A stretch of DNA of 20,787 bases from a virus. The DNA lies in IMG/VR virus record IMGVR_UViG_3300035034_003141, positions 1 to 20,787 of that record; one strand, 5' to 3'. The position numbers and the translations under genes were made by a program. The notes below the pieces were generated by a model. The model searched no databases, was not told the origin of the DNA, and saw nothing but the letters and a program-made list of their open reading frames with translations. Positions 8,724 to 15,474 of this stretch are shown piece after piece (the first letter of the stretch is position 1; each line of letters starts with the position of its first letter).

Positions 8724-9108
8724 TACTTGCTCCCTGATCGCAAAAGTCGGTCAATGTCTTTTTTATGCTCAATTAACTCGTCGATTTCCAGCTCCATCCA
8801 GTATTCCATGCCAGTGCTGGCGGCCATGCTCATATCCAGGCACATTTTTCTGAGCTCCGGCCAGCTTATGACAAAAAATCCGAGTACGCCTTTTGGAGCT
8901 GCTGATAATCGGCAAGATCGAGCTCATCGAGATCCTCCGGGTTGATATGGGAAAGGACGGCAAACAAACGGATTTCCCGGTCGGCATCTGAACCGCCAGC
9001 TTTGTCCGCGCTACGCATGTCCTTTACCCTGGGCCGGCGCATTTCGATCTTGTTGACGGTCTGGCCATCTATGGTTATCGGGTAGTTCAGTTCTACAATC
9101 TGACTCAT
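8723..9108 (-). CDS. E': Tail assembly protein E+E', -1 frameshift product
   Basis: Predicted by reading E to codon 79 and shifting -1 at the heptamer T-TTT-TTG (8878-8872). The new frame runs 49 further codons to a TAA at 8725-8723, giving about 128 residues (P2 E+E' is 142). The added segment begins VISWPELRKMCLDMSM and includes EYWMELEIDELIEHKKDIDR, a Trp-Pro plus acidic helix pattern fitting an E' extension. No ATG-started gene explains this frame, yet it is open right up to the tape measure start. In P2 the same heptamer is used between FII and T. E' products are chaperones for the tape measure. Confidence 0.82.
8866..9108 (-). CDS. E: Tail assembly protein E
   Basis: Encodes 80 residues starting MSQIVELNYPITIDGQTVN, typical of the P2 gpE / gp41 tail-assembly chaperone family (a beta-rich opening followed by LRRPRVKDM-like sequence, here MRRPRVKDMRSADKAGG). 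It ends DYQQLQKAYSDFLS. The ribosome site is AAAGGAG, five bases before the ATG. It follows the tube gene and precedes the tape measure gene, the standard position. The last codons contain the slippery run that yields E+E'. Confidence 0.88.
   Translation of the reverse strand: MSQIVELNYPITIDGQTVNKIEMRRPRVKDMRSADKAGGSDADREIRLFAVLSHINPEDLDELDLADYQQLQKAYSDFLS
8872..8878 (-). promoter_or_regulatory. Programmed -1 frameshift slippery site TTTTTTG
   Basis: On the minus strand the heptamer reads T TTT TTG in the E frame, a canonical X-XXY-YYZ slippery sequence, three codons from the E stop. It is the same heptamer reported for the P2 E/E' shift. I see only a weak 4-bp AGCT...AGCT stem just downstream, with no strong pseudoknot visible by eye. 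Confidence 0.8.
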
Positions 9109-9142
9109 GATATCTCCTTTCCGGGATTATTGCCGCGGCCGC

Positions 9143-9664
9143 TTACAGCCCGAGGTCCCGGCGGACGCCAGCCAGGTAATCCGTGCCATGCATCTTGCAG
9201 ATGAAATTGTATTTGTCGATCTCGATACGCTCTTCGCCGTCCACCCAAACCTTGAGATAGTTGACCTCCATCTCGGTGGAGCCCTCCTGACTGGAACCCA
9301 CGGACAGGTTGCCCAGGCTGGTGTTTTTAGGCACCGCCTTGACCACCACCTTTAAGGGCACACTGTAGTATTTGCCGTCAGACGCGTTGTATGTCTGCAT
9401 GGCCCCGCGCAAATCCAGATGATGAGCGACGGGCCGGGCCAGGATGGTCTGTGTTTTGGTAGTAGTGCGCCAGTTGAGCGTCAGGGTCATTGAGCCATAA
9501 TGACCGAGCACGGGCGAGTCTACCTCGCCGGCTATGCCGGCGCCGGAGACGGTATCGGTCATGGCCTCCAGGCTAGGCAGCTCCGCGTCCGAAGTGCCGA
9601 GCAAATCGGTCCCATCCCGATATACCCGAAAGTTAATCAGTTTTTCAGACCTCGGATTTGACAT
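9143..9664 (-). CDS. FII: Major tail tube protein (P2 FII-like)
   Basis: Encodes 173 residues starting MSNPRSEKLINFRVYRDGTD, with LGTSDAELPSLEAMTDTVSGAGIAGEVDSP and the strand pattern YGSMTLTLNWRTTTK. The FII family shows the same opening, the ELPxLE motif and a GEVDSPVLGHY-type loop. Length is close to P2 FII (172). The monomer would stack in hexameric rings inside the sheath. The ribosome site AGGAG is six bases before the ATG. Sheath lies upstream and E downstream, as in P2. Confidence 0.93.
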   Translation of the reverse strand: MSNPRSEKLINFRVYRDGTDLLGTSDAELPSLEAMTDTVSGAGIAGEVDSPVLGHYGSMTLTLNWRTTTKTQTILARPVAHHLDLRGAMQTYNASDGKYYSVPLKVVVKAVPKNTSLGNLSVGSSQEGSTEMEVNYLKVWVDGEERIEIDKYNFICKMHGTDYLAGVRRDLGL

Positions 9665-9680
9665 TTTGATCTCCTATAAA

Positions 9681-9743
9681 GTTTTAAGTTTTAAGTGGCT
9701 AAGCCCCTTGTTTTTCACTTGAAACTTAACGCTTGACACTTAA
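9681..9743. repeat. Inverted and direct repeats between sheath and tube genes
   Basis: The 88-bp gap between sheath and tube holds a 14-bp near-perfect inverted repeat (9684-9697 with 9716-9729, one G-T pair, 18-nt loop). A direct repeat CTTGAAACTTAA / CTTGACACTTAA lies at 9718-9729 and 9732-9743, and a tandem GTTTTAA pair starts at 9681. No long T run follows on the minus strand, so it is not a standard terminator. It is the largest non-coding element in the tail block. Confidence 0.7.
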
Positions 9744-9752
9744 ATTTTTCCC

Positions 9753-11192
9753 TTACCCAAACAGTGTGCTCAGGTATTCAGGATCATATTCCAGAATAAA
9801 ATCGATTTCCCGGGCCGGGCTCGGCGGAGTAATATACACATGGAACTTGATATTGCCGTTCATGAGATCTGTCACCACGTTTTCGCTTTCATTAAACTCC
9901 ACCCGTCCACCCAGAATGAACTGGCGGGCGGCCAGGCCGTTCAACCAGATGTTGGCCGAATCCACAATAGTCTCGATCAGACGGCGATTGACTGGATAAT
10001 CGGTCTTTTGCCAGATAGTGAGCACCAGGGTGTTACCGATCCAGTTAAACATCCGTCGGATAGGTAAAAAGGTGTCCTTGACATCGGTTACCGCAGGATA
10101 GGCCGCCGTCCGGTTGCCCCAGCACTTCCAACCGCCGATGAAATTAAGAGCAGTGACAATGCCGTTTCCATTTAAATAATTGGCCTCGCCCGGGCCGAGC
10201 CAAACCTCTTCGCTGTTGGCTGTGGCCGCATCCATCTGGAAGTTGTGATTTGACGGGCTGGCATAGGGAATGTCCTCGTTTTCCCCGTCCACCTGGGCAA
10301 TTAAGCCGGCAAGCTGAGAGCTCATCCAGTAAGTCTTGTCTCCAAGGCTGACCCGGGGCCAGCAAATGACCTGGAGCTCGTCTGTGAGATTATTGTCGTT
10401 TTTATACCCGGGCACGTCCGAATACCGGATAACCGTGACATCATCAATATCAATCAGGGCTATTGCCTTGAAATGGCTATTGATGTTGCCCGCCTTGGCC
10501 GACATGGTGGCGGCCACCTCGGGCAGATGCGACCAGCCCGGGGCCACGATCTGGCCGGGCACCAGGCGAAACTTGGGAAACACTTCGTTGATCAGCTCCA
10601 AGCCAGTCTTGGCCCCAGTTAGGGAATCCACCCCGCCCACAATATCGTCTGCGGTAAGCGCCGAAGGGTCAAGGTGATCATAGGCGATGGTCAGGGTTTC
10701 GCCAGCGGTGATGGTGCCGTCTTCAACGCGCGTAACCACCGTATATCCGTCATCGTCAAAATCCAGGGAGTAATCCGTATCCAGCGCATAGACAGCGTCG
10801 GCGGTGTCGCTGACCACCACTGTATCCTGCAACACCCCGAGCTTTTCCAAAGTGCATTCCCCGTCGGCAAGGATCTGGGTCTCACCTGTGACACTTGCGG
10901 TATGCGATGCCGGGTCCATCACGTTGATAAAGACTACCGGGGCCATTGCAAACTTGCCGAAATAGGCGTCCATGAACTCGCAGAGCTCAAATCCGGCCCA
11001 GGGCTCCACGTATCCCAGTGCAGCCACGGCCGCCTGGTGGGTGTGAACTAAAACAGGCTTGTTAACCGGCGGAGCATCGAGCATGTTGACCGGGGCCGCG
11101 CCGAACACTACCGGCAGGGCCGCGGAAACCGTGCGCGGCGGCACAATGCTAGTGGGCTGCTCCGAGACGTAGACTCCGTGTTTATATGCCAT
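9753..11192 (-). CDS. FI: Tail sheath protein (P2 FI-like)
   Basis: Encodes 479 residues starting MAYKHGVYVSEQPTSIVPP, the standard opening of contractile tail sheaths, followed by VVFGAAPVN. The C-terminal half has GNRTAAYPAVTDVKDTFLPIRRMFNWIGNTLVLT and VNRRLIETIVDSANIWLNGL, matching the conserved sheath C-terminal domain that forms the inter-subunit handshake. P2 FI is 396 residues; the extra length is in the variable outer region (about 100-220). The ribosome site GGGAGG lies nine bases upstream. This gene is the main reason for calling the phage a myovirus-type. Confidence 0.95.
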   Translation of the reverse strand: MAYKHGVYVSEQPTSIVPPRTVSAALPVVFGAAPVNMLDAPPVNKPVLVHTHQAAVAALGYVEPWAGFELCEFMDAYFGKFAMAPVVFINVMDPASHTASVTGETQILADGECTLEKLGVLQDTVVVSDTADAVYALDTDYSLDFDDDGYTVVTRVEDGTITAGETLTIAYDHLDPSALTADDIVGGVDSLTGAKTGLELINEVFPKFRLVPGQIVAPGWSHLPEVAATMSAKAGNINSHFKAIALIDIDDVTVIRYSDVPGYKNDNNLTDELQVICWPRVSLGDKTYWMSSQLAGLIAQVDGENEDIPYASPSNHNFQMDAATANSEEVWLGPGEANYLNGNGIVTALNFIGGWKCWGNRTAAYPAVTDVKDTFLPIRRMFNWIGNTLVLTIWQKTDYPVNRRLIETIVDSANIWLNGLAARQFILGGRVEFNESENVVTDLMNGNIKFHVYITPPSPAREIDFILEYDPEYLSTLFG

Positions 11193-11207
11193 TTTGCGCT
11201 TCCTCCC

Positions 11208-11465
11208 TTAGAATAATTTTTTCATAACCGCCCGAAAAGCGCGAGCCTCTTTTCCGTGACGTAGCAGTTCGCGCCGAGCTTTAGCTATGTGAGATACCGG
11301 TACGAACAAATCCGATAGCTCCGGGGTTTGCCTGACCATTTCCTCCACGTACGCAGGCACTCCGTTTTTAAACACTGTAAACGATGACAGCGCGCCCCCG
11401 GGCAGGTTCGGCCCGATATACACCTGGGGTGCGGGCTGGGTTTTCTTTTTCTTTTTTCCGGCCAT
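11208..11465 (-). CDS. Small basic phage protein of unknown function
   Basis: Encodes 85 residues from the ATG at 11465, with AGGAAAGG just upstream. The N-terminus is a Lys run (MAGKKKKKTQPAPQ), then YIGPNLPGGALSSFTVFKNGVPAYVEEMVRQ-type sequence and a basic helical C-terminus (KARRELLRHGKEARAF). I do not recognise the function. Its place, directly before the sheath gene and after the putative tail terminator, suggests a small tail-related or connector protein. Longer in-frame starts to 11663 run into the upstream gene and are rejected. Confidence 0.7.
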   Translation of the reverse strand: MAGKKKKKTQPAPQVYIGPNLPGGALSSFTVFKNGVPAYVEEMVRQTPELSDLFVPVSHIAKARRELLRHGKEARAFRAVMKKLF

Positions 11466-11496
11466 AAGCCTTTCCTCTGGATTTTTGTTGCCGTGT

Positions 11497-12006
11497 TTAT
11501 TGCAAACCCGAACCGTAGGCCTCAATCTCCTGGGCAATGGATTGCAACACGGCCGCATGCACAGCATGCCAGGTGGCCGTGATTGTGCCGATGTAATAAG
11601 GATGGGGCTGGTTTCGCTCCTCATCCGTGCCCAGGCTCCAGGTGAGCGGGAGCTGTAGTTCAAACTTTTTGGCCAGCACCCGGTTTGTCAAAAGGTATGT
11701 GCGAATCCGGTCCACCATGTTCTGGATCTCGTTTCCCCCGGCGGTAATGCCTTCGGCCGTATAAATGCCGCAAAAAATCTGCGTGCTGATCTCTGCGTAC
11801 TCCTGCTCGTCGCGGCCCTCTGTAGCCCGGACCAACACAAACGGGAAGTCCTCATTGTCTTTGCCATGCTTGCGTTTGGGTGGCAGGGAGTTGATGAAAA
11901 ACCGGGGTGCGATAAACACCTCATCCTTTCCCGGATCACGAAAAGCCGTGTCGGCAAAGTGTTTCTCCAGGACATCCTTTAACTCCTGCACCAGAAAAAA
12001 GCTCAT
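11497..12006 (-). CDS. Probable tail terminator/completion protein
   Basis: Encodes 169 residues starting MSFFLVQELKDVLEKHFADT. I recognise no diagnostic motif. The length, the helix-then-strand pattern, FVLVRATEGRD and TQIFCGIYTAEG followed by a NEIQNMVDRIRTYLL helix fit small tail-terminator proteins. The ATG follows the stop of the Z homologue with no gap. Its position between Z and the sheath also suits a tail terminator. The role is inferred from position and shape. Confidence 0.6.
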   Translation of the reverse strand: MSFFLVQELKDVLEKHFADTAFRDPGKDEVFIAPRFFINSLPPKRKHGKDNEDFPFVLVRATEGRDEQEYAEISTQIFCGIYTAEGITAGGNEIQNMVDRIRTYLLTNRVLAKKFELQLPLTWSLGTDEERNQPHPYYIGTITATWHAVHAAVLQSIAQEIEAYGSGLQ

Positions 12007-12570
12007 TTATTGTAGTCCTTTTTTGCGCAGGTAAAAATCAATTTCATGATCCAGGGTTTTGTTAAATCGGTCTGCGGCGCCGGACTGGATCTCCGGCAAA
12101 ACCTGGTCATGGCTCAGCATCTGGGGCACGGACGGGCCGTACAGTTTTTTAATCGGCAACCGGGCCCGGTCCTTTCTCTGAAAGACCCCGATACCGCCGC
12201 TTGGCATCCGGGCCACAAATGCGCCCGGAATCTTTTGACGGGTTTGGGTCACCTTGACAGACACACCGATCCGCGGCCGCCGGCCTGGGGTTGCTGGCCT
12301 GGGACCAAAACGCCATAGGGAAATGGTCGATCCGGTGGCAATAGCCGCAGCAGAAAGGCCCTCCCGGCTGGCCGTGATAATTTTAAAGCTGGTGCGCACA
12401 TCCTTTGCCCGGATATTGTATCTCTGCCGAACCATGCGGCTGGCATCTGTACGCACACCCTGGGTGGAGCGGTTTAAAGATTTGGCAATCAGCGGCCGGG
12501 CCGCATCCCCAAGAGCTTCAAGGGCCTTCTGGGCCTGCACAATCTCTGAGGTATCAATTTTTATTCGCAT
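12007..12570 (-). CDS. Z: Phage tail protein Z homologue
   Basis: Encodes 187 residues starting MRIKIDTSEIVQAQKALEAL. The lambda gpZ family pattern is visible: IAKSLNRSTQGVRTDASRMVRQRYNI (helical, with basic residues), then WRFGPRPATPGRRP with VSVKVTQTRQKIPGAFVA. The C-terminus is a helical RFNKTLDHEIDFYLRKKGLQ. Lambda Z acts late in tail completion so that tail and head join properly. Here the phage has a contractile tail, so it is a shared head-tail interface function. The start overlaps the upstream stop by one base (TAATG). Confidence 0.82.
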   Translation of the reverse strand: MRIKIDTSEIVQAQKALEALGDAARPLIAKSLNRSTQGVRTDASRMVRQRYNIRAKDVRTSFKIITASREGLSAAAIATGSTISLWRFGPRPATPGRRPRIGVSVKVTQTRQKIPGAFVARMPSGGIGVFQRKDRARLPIKKLYGPSVPQMLSHDQVLPEIQSGAADRFNKTLDHEIDFYLRKKGLQ

Positions 12571-12890
12571 TATGCCCGCTCCCTGAAAAAGGTAATTTTA
12601 ACTGCGCCCCTAACCGGAAAAACCTCCAACACGGTCCAGGTCTCGCCATTAATCTCCACGTCCTCCCATGGTACTGGCACCAGATTCAAATCAATTTCCC
12701 GGAAATGATATGCCCTGCGCTCTTCAAGCACTCCCTGCTCCGGGCGGTTTTCAAACCCGTAGTCCGAGTCCCGGGAGGTAACCTGGTTGGCCATAAGCGT
12801 CTGTCCGTTGAAATCCAGCTCCAGCGTGGCGTCATCCAGGTCAAAAAACAGGCTTTCCATGTCTTCATACATCTGCTGTTTAAGCGTCAT
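12570..12890 (-). CDS. Head-tail joining protein (lambda FII-like, tentative)
   Basis: Encodes 106 residues from MTLKQQMYEDMESLFFDL (ATG 12890; ten extra upstream residues to 12920 are less likely). The pattern is an N-terminal helix, then acidic strands and a short beta C-terminus (WTVLEVFPVRGAVKITFFRERA), suggesting a small head-tail attachment protein. The start overlaps the holin stop by 11 nt and the stop overlaps the Z start by one base. Name based on shape and neighbours rather than a diagnostic motif. Confidence 0.62.
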   Translation of the reverse strand: MTLKQQMYEDMESLFFDLDDATLELDFNGQTLMANQVTSRDSDYGFENRPEQGVLEERRAYHFREIDLNLVPVPWEDVEINGETWTVLEVFPVRGAVKITFFRERA

Positions 12891-13320
12891 CCGGCTTCCC
12901 CCGCTTGATCCGGTCCACAATCTTTTCCCCGGACCGGCCGGCCACGTATCCGCCTACGCCGACATTTAACAAAGCCCAAAGGCCGTTTGGCAACTCCAGC
13001 ATAGTTACCTTGCTGGTAAACATGGACAGGTACGGCACCAGCACGCAGTTGTTGAAAATAATGGCCACCACGCAAAGCATGAGCAGCGGACGCCAGTTTC
13101 GCTGCAGCCAGGACTCCCCCTGCGCCTCTGATTTGACAATACCGGCCTGGGCGCGGACCAGGGTCTGGATCTCCTTATGATCCATGTCCATGGCCCTTTG
13201 CTTAATTTGGGCCTTCAAGGCATTGGCCTGGTCTTTGTCCTCGACAAACTGATCTACCACCTCCAGGCCCTTGTCCAACACCTTTCCGATCACCGGCAGC
13301 GCGCTTAGGAAACCGCTCAT
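12880..13320 (-). CDS. Holin of the 3TM (GTA-type) family
   Basis: Encodes 146 residues. A helical N-terminus (KVLDKGLEVVDQFVEDKDQAN) is followed by a Gln/Lys-rich linker with WLQRNWRPLLM. Hydrophobic segments lie at about 78-102 (LMLCVVAIIFNNCVLVPYL) and 111-127 (LWALLNVGVGGYVAG). It ends RSGEKIVDRIKRGKPDD. The ESWLQRNWRP motif before the first membrane segment is typical of the 3TM holin family. It would make inner-membrane lesions at lysis. No endolysin is recognisable in this window. The start forms an ATGA overlap with the micro-ORF upstream. Confidence 0.85.
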   Translation of the reverse strand: MSGFLSALPVIGKVLDKGLEVVDQFVEDKDQANALKAQIKQRAMDMDHKEIQTLVRAQAGIVKSEAQGESWLQRNWRPLLMLCVVAIIFNNCVLVPYLSMFTSKVTMLELPNGLWALLNVGVGGYVAGRSGEKIVDRIKRGKPDDA

Positions 13321-13418
13321 GTCTCACCTCTGTTTTGCTGCGAGTTAATGTATGGCCGCCAGGCGCCGCGCTGCAGATGCGGCCATTCCGCATCCAGCCC
13401 AGTCCGATAAGTATCCAC
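13317..13418 (-). CDS. Possible micro-ORF upstream of the holin
   Basis: A 33-residue frame from GTG 13418 (VDTYRTGLDAEWPHLQRGAW...) ends in TGA overlapping the holin ATG as ATGA, the same coupling seen at other junctions here. Composition (two Trp, two Tyr) looks protein-like. There is no clear ribosome site and the frame stays open upstream into the cement gene, so the start is uncertain. I do not recognise it. It could be a leader peptide or a relic. The rest of the gap up to 13458 shows nothing else. Confidence 0.35.
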   Translation of the reverse strand: MDTYRTGLDAEWPHLQRGAWRPYINSQQNRGET

Positions 13419-13458
13419 GCCCGATGAACCGGCATAGCACAGCGCCCGGCAGGCCGGC

Positions 13459-13800
13459 TTACCCCTGTTTGAGCCGCACCCGGATCTCTTTTGTTTCCCC
13501 GGCGTTGACAGTATCCAAGGCGTGGCCGAAATGCAAGCCGTCGGTGTCGTCAGCATTTAATACCGTGCCGTCCACATAGACCTTGCCGCCCGCGGAAATG
13601 GCCGCATCTCCAGCATTGTCCGCGCCGATGACTTCCAGGCTGTATACGCCAATCAGATTGCACTGGGCATTGTCATTATTGTCTGCATCCCCGTTTAAAA
13701 CCACTGCCAGATCCCCAATCATCTCCCAGGCCCCGGACTTGGCTCCGGAAGTAACTGGCAGCTTTATGCTGTTTCCGGGCTGCACGTAATTGATAGCCAT
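13459..13800 (-). CDS. Capsid cement/decoration protein, DUF2190-type
   Basis: Encodes 113 residues from the ATG at 13800, which has GGAGG eight bases upstream; the ATG at 13806 is only two bases from that motif, so the second start is preferred. The sequence starts MAINYVQPGNSIKLPVTSGAKSG, typical of DUF2190 proteins that coat capsids, with GKVYVDGTVLNADDTDG in the middle. It sits directly after the capsid gene, as expected. Probably trimeric on the outer capsid surface. Confidence 0.85.
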   Translation of the reverse strand: MAINYVQPGNSIKLPVTSGAKSGAWEMIGDLAVVLNGDADNNDNAQCNLIGVYSLEVIGADNAGDAAISAGGKVYVDGTVLNADDTDGLHFGHALDTVNAGETKEIRVRLKQG

Positions 13801-13837
13801 GATCATATCCTCCGTTTTATAATTGGTTTTCAGATGC

Positions 13838-13865
13838 GGCGCCCGGATACGCTTGCTCGGGCGCC
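13838..13865 (-). other. GC-rich hairpin between capsid and cement genes
   Basis: A perfect 8-bp inverted repeat (GGCGCCCG at 13838-13845 and CGGGCGCC at 13858-13865) with a 12-nt loop lies in the 84-bp gap. Beyond it the arms continue with one bulge. No T run follows on the minus strand, so it is not a standard terminator. It could stabilise the upstream capsid message or attenuate. Confidence 0.55.
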
Positions 13866-13884
13866 GGCATGTCTATTTGCTATT

Positions 13885-15474
13885 TCACGATTCTCCGGGG
13901 TTTTTGTAAAAGCTCCGGTATTCCATGACCCCGGCGCCGAAATCATGGCGCACCTTGTAGCCGATGGCGTCACGCTCAAACAGCTCATTTTCATCGAGAT
14001 AAGGCTGCTCGTTTCCGTCCAGATAGGCCACCTCTATGGTGTCCACCATGGCCGGATCAGCGATTAGATACCAGGCCTTGGCTGAGATTGCATCCAGCCT
14101 GGGCTCGGAAATCGGAGTCAGCCGGTTGGCCCATGGGTTGTACACGCCGGAGGACATCTCCGTGCTGGGCAGAGCAGTGGAGCGCAGCAGGACTTCGGCA
14201 TCGGTCTCCTGATCCGTGGGAGTCAGCAGAAAAGCAGGCTGCAAATCAAGGTAAGATCCATTCAAACCTTTTTGTTTGCGCACGGCCGACCGGGCCGCAG
14301 ATAGCCCGGCGGTCGTGACCGGGCCAATGGTCGTTGCCTCCAGATTTTCGTGGTCCGCATGGAACAGGGTTTTTCCTGTCTCATTCATGGTGGGATTCTG
14401 CAAAAGCAGCTCGGTGTAGATGATGTCCGCTTCCATGCGCCGGGCCGCGGCCCCAAAAAGCTGCGGTATTCGCATGAAAGCCCGCAAGTCGTCGTTAATG
14501 ATCATCTTACGGGTCAGGTACACGATCTTTCCGCGAGATTCCACCCGATAGGATTCCTGCTTATCCTTGAAAGCTCCGGATTTGTATTCCCCGTTTTCGT
14601 TCAGCAGCTCCAGGGTCGGGGCCTCGGACAGAGCAATGCCATACATGTCCTTGAAATCCGTGGCGGTCACCACGTTGACCCAGGGCCGCCAGGTTGCAGG
14701 GGCTTCTTGATAAGTGCGCAGCAGACGCTTTCCGGCCGCATCCATGAAAATGGAGGGAAAATCGCTTGTGGACAGCGAAGACCGCTGGGAAAGCAGCATG
14801 TCCGCGATCTGCCGCCGGGAATGTATGCCCTGGGTGGAAATCCCGGCACGCTCCAAACAAACCTTTCCAATGTCGGCAATGGACATGCCCCGAAACTCTT
14901 CATACCCCGCTGCCGGCTGTTGCTCCCGGGCCCCGCTGCGATGCGTAATGCCGGACACCACTGCGGCCCGGAACTTGTCTGCCTCGTGAGCGCCTTCATA
15001 CAGTCGGCCCGGGCCCACTGGCGAATTTTGAGTTTTCATTTTCTCGAAAATCGCCGCCCGGGCCTGATCGATATTAATATCCTGACGGATCATGGCGTCT
15101 GCCTCGGAAGCATCCAGGCCGGCCAGACGAACGGCCTCCTGGATGCCGTCAATGCGGTCACGTTCCGCGCACACAGCTTCCTGTGCCGCACGCCGGGCGG
15201 AAGCGTCCATGTCCTGCCGGGAATACTGGTTCTGTCCGCCGCCAGAAGGGTTCTGCGGGGCATTTTTCTGGGCGGCGACCGGGTTAGAAGAAGCGCCGAT
15301 GGAAGGCGCCTGATTGACGGCTGCTTCGGCTTTGAGCTGATCCAGTTCACTTCGGGCGCTCACCTCCAGGTCCTGTCGGGCTTCAAACTCCATCAGGAAC
15401 TGTCGGGCCTGCTCATCAGTGGCATCCACCGGCAGGCCCATGCGCACCAGAAACTTTCTTAATTTTTTGTTCAT
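13885..15474 (-). CDS. Nested in-frame scaffold-capsid product (internal start)
   Basis: Inside the protease-capsid frame, the ATG for residue 210 (MNKKLRKFLVRMGLPVDATD) is preceded by GAGGAGG, eight bases from GGAGG to ATG. It would give a 529-residue protein lacking the protease and starting at the domain boundary. This parallels lambda, where Nu3 scaffold starts inside protease gene C. It would explain how most capsid subunits are made without the protease. The motif encodes Glu-Glu-Asp, so chance cannot be excluded. Confidence 0.55.
   Translation of the reverse strand: MNKKLRKFLVRMGLPVDATDEQARQFLMEFEARQDLEVSARSELDQLKAEAAVNQAPSIGASSNPVAAQKNAPQNPSGGGQNQYSRQDMDASARRAAQEAVCAERDRIDGIQEAVRLAGLDASEADAMIRQDINIDQARAAIFEKMKTQNSPVGPGRLYEGAHEADKFRAAVVSGITHRSGAREQQPAAGYEEFRGMSIADIGKVCLERAGISTQGIHSRRQIADMLLSQRSSLSTSDFPSIFMDAAGKRLLRTYQEAPATWRPWVNVVTATDFKDMYGIALSEAPTLELLNENGEYKSGAFKDKQESYRVESRGKIVYLTRKMIINDDLRAFMRIPQLFGAAARRMEADIIYTELLLQNPTMNETGKTLFHADHENLEATTIGPVTTAGLSAARSAVRKQKGLNGSYLDLQPAFLLTPTDQETDAEVLLRSTALPSTEMSSGVYNPWANRLTPISEPRLDAISAKAWYLIADPAMVDTIEVAYLDGNEQPYLDENELFERDAIGYKVRHDFGAGVMEYRSFYKNPGES

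Noticed and set aside
8769-8987. ATG-started 72-residue frame over the E/E' region
   Set aside because: This is the third frame. The supported second product is the -1 frame after TTTTTTG, which ends at the tape measure start.
13202-13435. Minus-strand 77-residue frame starting MPVHRAWILIGLG
   Set aside because: Most of it overlaps the holin in another frame, with basic, low-information sequence and no coupling to neighbours.
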